From the NCBI GenBank assembly GCA_036340215.1, contig JAYYZF010000020.1:1-5527 (forward strand): a stretch of DNA of 5,527 bases, given 5' to 3'. The DNA comes from JABJPE01 sp036340215. Its GTDB lineage: Bacteria; Pseudomonadota; Gammaproteobacteria; Comchoanobacterales; Comchoanobacteraceae. Under the pieces are notes generated by a model, which was not told the origin of the DNA, searched no databases, and saw nothing but the letters and a program-made list of their open reading frames with translations. Shown one piece after another: positions 1 to 5,527 of this stretch (the first letter of the stretch is position 1; each line of letters begins with the position of its first letter). Both the position numbers and the translations under genes were made by a program.

Positions 1-964
1 AATTTTCTATACTTGTGGTTGATTCAATTATAACTCTAATATTATTATCATAAGCAACATCTATAAAGTTACAGAAATTAGTAATAATGTCTTTCTCGCT
101 TTTGGACATGTGTCTCAAATTACTTACTAAAATGCATGAATATGTTTTATTCATTTCAATGTAATCAGCTTGACATCTTGGTACTTGGCATAAGTTATCA
201 AAATCAAGCCATAATACGGTTTGAGAGTTTTTTATAGTTTTAATCTTTCTTTTGTTTATTATTATTTCATTTCCGGATATAGCTGCGTCTTTACATAAGT
301 AAAGAAACATTTCAGACATCATTTTTTTAGATACCTTTGTTATGGGATAAAAGAAATTTGTGTTGTGGTCATTGTTAAGGCTACGATAATCTAAGCCACT
401 CTCTAGTTTTATTACATCAAAATCATGCTCTAGTACCTGCACAGCTGGGTTAAATAATTCTTTGTTAATTACGCCAGTATATATTTTACTGGGTTCTCTA
501 TTGGCAGTAGTTATTAAGAAAATTTTATATTTAAGTGCTGCTTTAAGTATATTATTTAAAATAATAGCATAACCGATATCGTTAGCATTAAACTCGTCAA
601 TGAATAATATATTTATCTTTTTACTCTTTTTTTTGATAACGTATTCTACTGGATTTTTTTTACCCTGAACTTCTTGGATCGATTTTTTCATGTCTTCCAT
701 GAAATTATGAAAGTGAACTCTTTGCGCTTTTTCCTTTGCTAGGCATTTCATCATTATGTCTATTAAAGATGTTTTGCCGCTTCCAACATCCCCCCAAAGA
801 TAGATACCACTTTTGAATTTAGATTTAAAAAGTTTCTGTACTAGTAGAGGATATCTTAAAGGGGTAGTGTAGGAGTCTAACTTTTTTATGAGTACAAGTT
901 GTGCAGGGTTGATCTCCCAACTGTGGTCTTTTATTTTTTTATGATAAAGTTCAGATGGAAGCAT
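1..964 (-). CDS. zapE: Cell division protein ZapE / AFG1-family ATPase (3' end outside window)
   Basis: The open frame runs from an ATG at 964 to the window edge: 321 codons with no stop. ZapE/AFG1 proteins are P-loop AAA+-like ATPases; in E. coli ZapE associates with the FtsZ ring under stress, and the mitochondrial relative AFG1/LACE1 helps turn over membrane proteins. Visible in order: Walker A GDVGSGKT (residues 58-65), the family's HFH motif (84-86), Walker B ILFIDEF (119-125), a sensor-like TTANREP (152-158), LDYR (191-194), and a C-terminal block with LDFDNLCQVPR and QADYIE (about 253-270). E. coli ZapE is about 375 aa, so some 40-50 residues probably lie beyond the edge. The start follows the pcm stop by one base and has no strong ribosome site, which suggests translational coupling. 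Oddities: the usual GGVGRGKT, DEFFVSD and GLQRxxFLP motifs are altered (GDVGSGKT, DEFNAND, VINKELFNP), and two A8 tracts lie in the coding strand. The family call is secure; the exact cellular role is inferred. Confidence 0.9.
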   Translation of the reverse strand, partial: MLPSELYHKKIKDHSWEINPAQLVLIKKLDSYTTPLRYPLLVQKLFKSKFKSGIYLWGDVGSGKTSLIDIMMKCLAKEKAQRVHFHNFMEDMKKSIQEVQGKKNPVEYVIKKKSKKINILFIDEFNANDIGYAIILNNILKAALKYKIFLITTANREPSKIYTGVINKELFNPAVQVLEHDFDVIKLESGLDYRSLNNDHNTNFFYPITKVSKKMMSEMFLYLCKDAAISGNEIIINKRKIKTIKNSQTVLWLDFDNLCQVPRCQADYIEMNKTYSCILVSNLRHMSKSEKDIITNFCNFIDVAYDNNIRVIIESTTSIEN

Positions 965-965
965 G

Positions 966-1598
966 TTACTTATATTTAGGTTTTACTAAAGGAACAAATC
1001 TAACATCCAGACTTTTACTCATTTGTATATTACCATCACAATCTTTTCGTATTATTTGTAATTCTTGAGTTTTCATTTGTTTGCCTATTGGTATCACTAA
1101 TATTCCTTCTGGTTTGAGTTGAGCTAGTAATTGTTGTGGGATAGCTTCAGCAGCCGCAGCAACAATTATTCTGTCATAAGGCGCGTTCTTCGGCCAACCT
1201 TGATATCCGTCAGAAATTCTAATTTTTAAATTTTTAATACCCAAATCTTCACATCTTTGTTGTGCTTGCTGCCCAAGCTTCGGTATAAGTTCTAGAGCTA
1301 TAACTGAGTTAACCAAAGAGGATAATAAGGCTGCTTGATAACCACTTCCTGCGCCAATTTCTAAAACATCATGCTTTTTTTCTAATTCTAACAGCTCCAG
1401 CATAAATGCAACTATATATGGCTGGCTAATAGTTTGGCCAAAGCCAATTGGGAGGGGGCTGTCATCGTATGCTCTATCTTTTAGTGCATCGTCTACAAAT
1501 AATTCTCTTGGATATTTCATCATAGCGTCTAGGATATCTTGATTAGATATCCCACGTTCTTTTATTTGCTTAACGAGCATGTCTTTTATCTGGGGCAT
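966..1598 (-). CDS. pcm: Protein-L-isoaspartate O-methyltransferase
   Basis: Cytoplasmic repair enzyme that transfers a methyl group from S-adenosylmethionine to the alpha-carboxyl of isoaspartyl residues, starting their conversion back to normal aspartyl bonds in aged proteins. The 210-residue product matches the usual length (E. coli Pcm is 208). Visible features are the family signature PREFV-like PRELFVDDA (30-38), LPIGFGQTISQP (49-60) with the active-site region, SAM-binding motif I VLEIGAGSGYQ (78-88), a second strand around YDRIIVAAAA (141-150), GILVIPIG (165-172), and the conserved C-terminal RFVPLV (200-205). The ATG at 1598 gives family length; a second in-frame ATG at 1580 is possible but would shorten the N-terminal helix. 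No strong Shine-Dalgarno is seen. The gene is first in a leftward operon with zapE, which starts one base after its stop. It is not next to surE, its neighbour in E. coli. The frame is intact with all key motifs present. Confidence 0.96.
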   Translation of the reverse strand: MPQIKDMLVKQIKERGISNQDILDAMMKYPRELFVDDALKDRAYDDSPLPIGFGQTISQPYIVAFMLELLELEKKHDVLEIGAGSGYQAALLSSLVNSVIALELIPKLGQQAQQRCEDLGIKNLKIRISDGYQGWPKNAPYDRIIVAAAAEAIPQQLLAQLKPEGILVIPIGKQMKTQELQIIRKDCDGNIQMSKSLDVRFVPLVKPKYK

Positions 1599-1619
1599 AG
1601 TATAACCACTAAAAATTCA

Positions 1620-1648
1620 AGTATATCCTTTGAGTAGTAACTTGTCAT
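1620..1648 (-). promoter_or_regulatory. Putative sigma70 promoter for pcm-zapE
   Basis: Read on the minus strand, a -35-like ATGACA (1648-1643) is separated by exactly 17 bases from a -10 TATACT (1625-1620), one mismatch from the TATAAT consensus. Transcription would start near 1613, giving a leader of about 15 bases before the pcm ATG at 1598. In such AT-rich DNA chance matches are common, but the spacing, position and orientation fit well. Prediction from sequence only. Confidence 0.55.
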
Positions 1649-1712
1649 TCTTTAGCTATTTTTATTTCTCGTTGTTAGCTTATATCTTAATGTTTTTTTC
1701 TAGGTATATTAA

Positions 1713-1721
1713 TGATATATT
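1713..1721 (+). promoter_or_regulatory. Putative extended -10 promoter for the membrane protein and radA
   Basis: TGATATATT has the extended -10 form (TG, one base, then TATATT at 1716-1721). No good -35 lies 16-18 bases upstream, where the sequence is mostly a T run. A start near 1728 would leave about 20 bases before the ATG at 1748 but only about 8 before the TTG at 1736. That favours the ATG as the start of the next gene. A second TATATT at 1705-1710 is a less complete alternative. The evidence is weak because the region is AT-rich. Confidence 0.35.
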
Positions 1722-1747
1722 ACACGAAGTGAACTTTGGATATAAAT

Positions 1748-2254
1748 ATGCTACAAAAATATACTAAAAAGTTTTTAAGACTACCTCTTATTTACAAGAT
1801 AGTTATTTCCTTAGTACTGAGTTTATTTGTTTTCTTTACTTTATTTTTCCTTTTGCAGGGCAGCTTGGGCATAACTATGCTTGGAGACGTAATTTCTCCA
1901 AATTCCGTTAAACTAGGTAATATTGTTTTTTTTGGCACTAATGCACTACTTATAGCAAGTATAGTTACAAGTGTAGTTATAATATTATCTTCTTTATCGT
2001 TGATTATTTTTTCAGGATTAAAGCAGCAAAAAAATTGTGATACTAGTACTTTTGAGACTTACTCTCCCTTAGATGAAATAACAGTAGAGTTTACAAACAA
2101 AAATTCAAGCGAAGAAAACACCTTAAGATTGTCCAATATTATTTTTACAGATTCGTCAGGTACGGAGTTCAGTCCTATAAAAAGAGTAAGGTCTCAATCT
2201 CCCTATGATGAGGTTGAAGATATAAGTGTTGATTCTAAAGAGTTTAGGACATAA
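1748..2254 (+). CDS. Hypothetical protein with two predicted membrane helices
   Basis: I do not recognise this 168-residue protein and assign no function. From the ATG at 1748, a short basic N-terminus (KYTKKFLR) leads to a first hydrophobic helix at about residues 14-37. A short loop with LGDVISPNS follows, then a second long hydrophobic stretch at about 58-89. A polar, Ser/Thr/Glu-rich tail of about 75 residues ends in DEVEDISVDSKEFRT. Lysines before helix 1 and just after helix 2 suggest both termini are cytoplasmic. The frame can be extended four codons to a TTG at 1736. I prefer the ATG because TTTGGA (1735-1740) lies about 7 bases upstream and the likely promoter leaves too short a leader for the TTG. 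It lies 38 bases before radA on the same strand, so the two are probably co-transcribed, though nothing shows a functional link to RadA. Base composition matches its neighbours. The long uninterrupted frame with coherent membrane topology supports a real gene. Confidence 0.75.
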   Translation: MLQKYTKKFLRLPLIYKIVISLVLSLFVFFTLFFLLQGSLGITMLGDVISPNSVKLGNIVFFGTNALLIASIVTSVVIILSSLSLIIFSGLKQQKNCDTSTFETYSPLDEITVEFTNKNSSEENTLRLSNIIFTDSSGTEFSPIKRVRSQSPYDEVEDISVDSKEFRT

Positions 2255-2277
2255 GGTGATATTTATTTAATGTTGAT

Positions 2278-2283
2278 AGAGGA
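2278..2283 (+). promoter_or_regulatory. Ribosome binding site deciding the radA GTG start
   Basis: AGAGGA, continuing as AGAGGAAAG, sits 9 bases before the GTG at 2293. It is the clearest Shine-Dalgarno sequence in the window. It supports the non-ATG start, which is also placed correctly just before the RadA zinc finger. Confidence 0.7.
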
Positions 2284-2292
2284 AAGCCTTAA

Positions 2293-3660
2293 GTGAAGCT
2301 AAAAGTTGCTTATACTTGCCAAGAATGTGGTGCAAGTTTCAGTAAATGGTCAGGACAATGTAGTAATTGTAAATCATGGAATACTATTGTTGAAGAGTCA
2401 TCCTCTATAGCTTGTGGCAAACATGAAAGGTACTCTGGTTATGCCGGAAGTAGTGCTAATGAAGTTACGGCTCTAAGTGAAGTAACTGTTAACGAAAAAT
2501 CACGCATAAGTTTATTGTGCTCAGAATTTGATAGAGTTCTAGGTGGTGGTTTAGTTGCCGGTTCAGTAGTTATGTTAGGTGGTGATCCTGGAATTGGTAA
2601 AACAACTCTTTTGCTCCAAACTTTAGCAACCTTAGCACAACAACAAATAAATGTTCTCTATGTTACTGGTGAAGAATCTCTAGAACAAATTGGCTTAAGG
2701 GCACGCCAAATAAAAATTCCTATGGCGAATATGTATTTACTTGCAGAGACACAAGTTGAGATAATTATAGCTAAGGCGAAGAAGCACCAGCCAACAGTCA
2801 TTGTAATTGATTCCATTCAAACCGTGTATAGTTCTGAGATACAGTCAGCACCTGGTTGTGTTGCCCAGGTGCGAGAAAGCGCCATGAGAGTTGTACAATT
2901 TGCAAAGCAAACTGGAATAACTATATTTTTGATTGGACATGTGACAAAAGAGGGGGCTTTGGCTGGACCTAGAGTTCTTGAACACATGGTAGATACGGTC
3001 TTATATTTCGAAGGTGATACTAGCAGCCGTTTTCGTATGGTCAGAGCAATTAAAAATAGATTTGGTGCGGTTGGAGAATTGGGTGTTTTTGCAATGACAG
3101 ATAATGGTTTAAAGGCTATATCTAATCCTTCAGCAATCTTTTTGTCACAGCAACAACATGAGGTGGCTGGGAGTGCCATAATGGTTTCTTGGGAAGGGAC
3201 GAGGCCGTTATTACTTGAAGTCCAGGCTTTAGTAGATGATAGTAATAGCTCAAGCTCACATTCAAGGCGCTTGGCGTTAGGAATTGATAATAGTAGGTTA
3301 GGAATGCTACTTGCATTGATGAATAGATATTTGGGTTTACATCTTCATAGCACTGACATTTTTGTCAATATTGTAGGTGGTATGAAGGTAACAGAAACAG
3401 CTGTTGATCTAGCCATAATTGCAGCTCTAATTTCTAGTCAAAGAGATAGGCCTATTCCTACTAACGTTGTTATTTTTGGAGAAATTGGCTTAGGCGGTGA
3501 AATTAGGCCAGTACAAAACGGTATGCTAAGAATTATGGAGGCAGCTAAGCATGGCTTTATTAAAGCTATAATTCCTAAAAGTAATGCTCCGAAGAAAAAA
3601 ATTTCTGGTTTTGAAATTATTACTTTAGACAATCTAAGGCAATTATCTGACCATCTTTAA
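2293..3660 (+). CDS. radA: DNA repair protein RadA (Sms)
   Basis: RadA is a cytoplasmic RecA-like, DnaB-type hexameric motor that drives branch migration and processes recombination intermediates with RecA. The 455 residues match the family (E. coli 460). Domains in order: an N-terminal zinc finger with four cysteines C9, C12, C23 and C26; a RecA-like ATPase with Walker A GDPGIGKT (97-104), YVTGEES (123-129) and Walker B VIVIDSIQT (169-177); the RadA-specific KNRFG motif (254-258); and a C-terminal Lon-protease-like domain with VGGMKVTETAVDLA (361-374) and GEIGLGGEIRPV (396-407). That domain is a structural scaffold in this family rather than a known active protease. Long stretches such as GHVTKEGALAGPRVLEHMVD (215-234) look typically gammaproteobacterial. 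The start is GTG, supported by a good ribosome site and by the position of the zinc finger. The gene is probably co-transcribed with the upstream membrane protein. Its stop codon directly abuts that of convergent queC, so no intergenic terminator exists. All key residues are intact. Confidence 0.98.
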   Translation: MKLKVAYTCQECGASFSKWSGQCSNCKSWNTIVEESSSIACGKHERYSGYAGSSANEVTALSEVTVNEKSRISLLCSEFDRVLGGGLVAGSVVMLGGDPGIGKTTLLLQTLATLAQQQINVLYVTGEESLEQIGLRARQIKIPMANMYLLAETQVEIIIAKAKKHQPTVIVIDSIQTVYSSEIQSAPGCVAQVRESAMRVVQFAKQTGITIFLIGHVTKEGALAGPRVLEHMVDTVLYFEGDTSSRFRMVRAIKNRFGAVGELGVFAMTDNGLKAISNPSAIFLSQQQHEVAGSAIMVSWEGTRPLLLEVQALVDDSNSSSSHSRRLALGIDNSRLGMLLALMNRYLGLHLHSTDIFVNIVGGMKVTETAVDLAIIAALISSQRDRPIPTNVVIFGEIGLGGEIRPVQNGMLRIMEAAKHGFIKAIIPKSNAPKKKISGFEIITLDNLRQLSDHL

Positions 3661-4341
3661 TTATTGATAAATTGTAGGGTCAGGGATTCCTGCCATTGCA
3701 AAACCAGATTTTCTCGTGCAACAGCTTAGACATTTACCACAGGCTCTCCCTTCTTCATCAGCCTGATAGCATGTGACTGTTTTGCTATAATCTAGACCAA
3801 GTTTTGTGCCAAGAGTAATAATCTCAGCTTTGGATTTGTTTAATAAAGGTGCTTCTATTTTTATAGGTTTGCCTTCAACTCCCTTTTTGTTTGCAACATT
3901 TGCCATATATTGAAATTTTTCAATATACTCAGGGCGGCAGTCAGGATAACAGCTACGATCATCGTTATGAACGCCAATGTAAATATAATCAGCGTCTATT
4001 GCTTCAGCCCAACTGAGGGCAATAGCGAGAAATACCGTGTTTCTAGCTGGGACATAAGAGCTTGCTATTTGTGGTTTATGATCAGATATTTGCATACTAA
4101 GGCTGTGATCTGTAATCGTAGAACCGCCAAAGCTACCAAGGTCCTGTAGATTTACTATTTTGTGAACTACAACGTTGTGATTATTTGCTATTTTTGTAGC
4201 TGAGTTTAGCTCTACTTTGCTTCTTTGCCCATAATCAAAGCTGAGAGCATAGCATGATAGGTTCTTATTTGTAGCGAGTGCAAGGCAAGTTGCAGAATCT
4301 AGGCCACCCGAAAGTAAAACTATAGCTTTTTTATTTGACAT
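3661..4341 (-). CDS. queC: 7-cyano-7-deazaguanine synthase
   Basis: QueC converts 7-carboxy-7-deazaguanine to preQ0 using ammonia and ATP, a step in making queuosine for the wobble position of GUN-decoding tRNAs. The 226-residue product matches family size. It has the N-terminal PP-loop LLSGGLDSAT (9-18), FDYGQR (35-40), YVPARNTVFLA (96-106), YPDCRPE (132-138) and the C-terminal zinc site with C191, C201, C204 and C207 (an extra C208 follows). The ATG at 4341 begins just before the PP-loop strand, as expected. Only 26 bases separate it from the end of valS on the same strand, and no convincing promoter lies between, so it likely depends on valS transcription or on a promoter inside valS. The usual partners queD and queE are not in this window. 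The gene ends tail to tail against radA with zero bases between the stops. The frame and the catalytic and zinc residues are intact. Confidence 0.97.
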   Translation of the reverse strand: MSNKKAIVLLSGGLDSATCLALATNKNLSCYALSFDYGQRSKVELNSATKIANNHNVVVHKIVNLQDLGSFGGSTITDHSLSMQISDHKPQIASSYVPARNTVFLAIALSWAEAIDADYIYIGVHNDDRSCYPDCRPEYIEKFQYMANVANKKGVEGKPIKIEAPLLNKSKAEIITLGTKLGLDYSKTVTCYQADEEGRACGKCLSCCTRKSGFAMAGIPDPTIYQ

Positions 4342-4367
4342 TTTAAGACACCATATATTTTTATACT

Positions 4368-5527
4368 CTAAATTTCTTCGAGTACTTTGAGTTGTTTTTT
4401 TAGTTTAGTTATTTCATTAAGTTGGGAGGCATGTAAATCTTTTTCTTTTTTTACAATATTTTCTGGTGCATTAGCTAAGTAATTTTTATTTTTAAGTCTA
4501 CTTGAAACAGATTCCAGTGCCTTTTCTAATTTGCTTATATTCTTAGTAAGCCTTTTTATTTCAGAATTTTTATCAATTATGTCTATAAGAGGAATATTCA
4601 ATGTAAGCTGATTAACTACAAAAGTTGCACTTGCCGGCACTGTATCCAGATTTGCTTCTGTATTTATATTCGACACTCTGGCAATTTCTTTGAACATTTG
4701 CTGATACTTATTAAATAAAGACATATCTTCATTATTTTCACCTACGACTATTATGTTGACAGACTTTCCTGGTGAAATACCCATTTCAGCTCTTATTTTA
4801 CGTACACCTGTTATCAAAGATTTTAAAAAGACAATTTCTTTGTTTATCTTTTTATCTTTTTTCCATTCTGATGCTTGTGGAAGCGCGCATTCTGCTAACA
4901 GCTTACCTTTTTCTTTTGTTGGAGCTAAATCTTGAGTTTTTGACCATATTTCTTCAGTTATAAATGGTATGAGCGGATGGGCCATTTTTAGAATTGTGTT
5001 TAAGGAGTGAAACAAAAAATATTTTGTTTCTTCAACTTCCTCTTTATTTTTTGATTTTAATATTGGTTTTGTTAGCTCCAAGTACCAATCACAATATTCA
5101 TCCCAGATTAACTCATAGAGTGTTTGTGCGTACAAATCAAACCTATAGCTTGTAATATTTTTATTCATTTCGTTTATGCTATCTTGTATTTTTCCAGAAA
5201 GCCAAATATTCACTGCTAAAGACAAGCTTGAAGGTTGCTTTGGAGTGGTTTCTACGTTGAGAGTAATATAACGTGCAGCATTCCAAATTTTATTGCAAAA
5301 ATTTCTATACCCAACTAGGCGCTTTGCATCAAACTGGAGGTTCTACTATCGAGTAATTCAGCAAGAGTAGCTCCATCAATGAGCTCAATAGGGTCTAGTA
5401 TATTTCCTTTAGACTTAGACATTTTTTGACCGTTAGAATCTTTAATTAATCCTGTTACATAAACATCTTTAAATGGGATATCTCCTGTGAATTTATGGGA
5501 AAACATTACCATCCTAGCCACCCAGAA
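4368..5527 (-). pseudogene. valS: Valyl-tRNA synthetase, frameshifted by an internal deletion (5' part outside window)
   Basis: ValRS charges tRNA-Val with valine. Two frames together encode its C-terminal half. Upstream piece (5527-5315, 70 residues): FWVARM, YVTGLIKD, the catalytic KMSKS loop in GQKMSKSKGN (33-42), and DPIELIDGATLAELLDSRTS, then LMQ, two out-of-frame residues and TAG. Downstream piece (5333-4368, 321 residues): FDAKRLVGYRNFCNKIWNAA, CDWYLELTKPI in the anticodon-binding domain, HPLIPFITEEIW, and a C-terminal coiled-coil tRNA-binding arm in the last 75 or so residues. In E. coli ValRS (951 aa) about 42 residues, including the conserved TDALRFT and TGRDI segments, lie between the MMQ and DMKRL positions; they are absent here. 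Fusion occurs at TTTGATGCAA (5333-5324), readable as part of both LMQ and FDAK. The rest has no stop or visible decay, so the lesion is very recent or artefactual. The type is bacterial (E. coli-like), not archaeal-like. The N-terminal 500 or so residues are beyond the edge. queC follows after 26 bases. Confidence 0.88.
5324..5333 (-). other. Deletion junction in valS with inferred 10-base microhomology
   Basis: TTTGATGCAA on the minus strand is where the two valS frames meet. The upstream frame reads it as (T) TTG ATG CAA, giving LMQ, the expected residues after SRTSS. The downstream frame reads it as TTT GAT GCA A, giving FDAK, the expected residues before RLVGYRNF. The simplest explanation is that an ancestral gene carried the sequence twice and that one copy plus the intervening bases was lost. 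By comparison with E. coli ValRS the loss would be about 136 bases, which is not a multiple of three and so explains the frame change. Confidence 0.75.

Noticed and set aside
1599..1747. Small RNA or riboswitch in the divergent intergenic region
   Set aside because: The region is short, AT-rich and lacks strong stems; likely promoter elements account for what can be seen.
2817..3316. Antisense open frames of 64 and 120 codons within radA
   Set aside because: They lie entirely opposite the strongly conserved RadA ATPase domain, have no family resemblance and no ribosome sites; they are shadows of radA.
3647..3683. Possible hairpin CTGACC / GGTCAG across the radA-queC stop junction as a bidirectional terminator
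   Set aside because: The stem is only 6 base pairs with a loop of about 25 bases and no adjacent U-run, so it does not look like a working intrinsic terminator.
3910..4149. Plus-strand open frame of 79 codons inside queC
   Set aside because: It is antisense to conserved QueC motifs (YPDCRPE, YVPARNT) with no recognisable protein content.
4753..4963. Two short plus-strand open frames within valS
   Set aside because: They are antisense to the well-conserved anticodon-binding and C-terminal regions of ValRS, overlap one another, and show no start signals.
5315..5333. Programmed ribosomal frameshift as the explanation for the two valS frames
   Set aside because: A frameshift could rejoin the frames but would not restore the roughly 40 conserved residues missing between LMQ and FDAK, and there is no classical slippery heptamer with a downstream structure.

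Overview
The window is a gene-dense, strongly AT-rich bacterial segment (roughly one third G+C by eye). It carries housekeeping genes and no mobile element, CRISPR array or RNA gene that I can recognise. RadA, ValRS and ZapE/AFG1 all read like gammaproteobacterial versions (recalled family sequences, not a search). AT-rich composition, short intergenic gaps and one broken housekeeping gene would fit a host-associated or reduced-genome gammaproteobacterium. That placement is inference, and I cannot name the genus.

Layout. On the left, pcm (966-1598, minus) is followed after one base by zapE (964 down to the window edge, minus, 3' end missing), so the pair forms a small leftward operon. A 149-base divergent intergenic region (1599-1747) holds a good sigma70-like promoter for pcm-zapE and a weaker extended -10 candidate for the rightward genes. 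Rightward come an unrecognised two-helix membrane protein (1748-2254) and radA (2293-3660). On the right, valS (from the right edge down to 4368) and queC (4341-3661) read leftward. radA and queC are convergent and their stop codons touch, with no bases between them.

The genes do not form one pathway: ATP-dependent division/stress ATPase (ZapE), repair of isoaspartyl damage in proteins (Pcm), recombination branch migration (RadA), queuosine precursor synthesis (QueC) and valine-tRNA charging (ValS). QueC and ValS both concern tRNA function and are probably co-transcribed.

The most notable observation is in valS. Just downstream of the intact KMSKS motif, about 40 conserved residues are missing and the frame changes exactly at a 10-base sequence (5324-5333). 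That sequence encodes both the last correct residues of the upstream frame (LMQ) and the first correct residues of the downstream frame (FDAK). This is the scar expected from a deletion between two short direct repeats in an essential gene. Everything on both sides is intact, so it is either a very recent lesion, a strain variant with another ValRS elsewhere, or an assembly/sequencing collapse. I found no convincing new biological system here.
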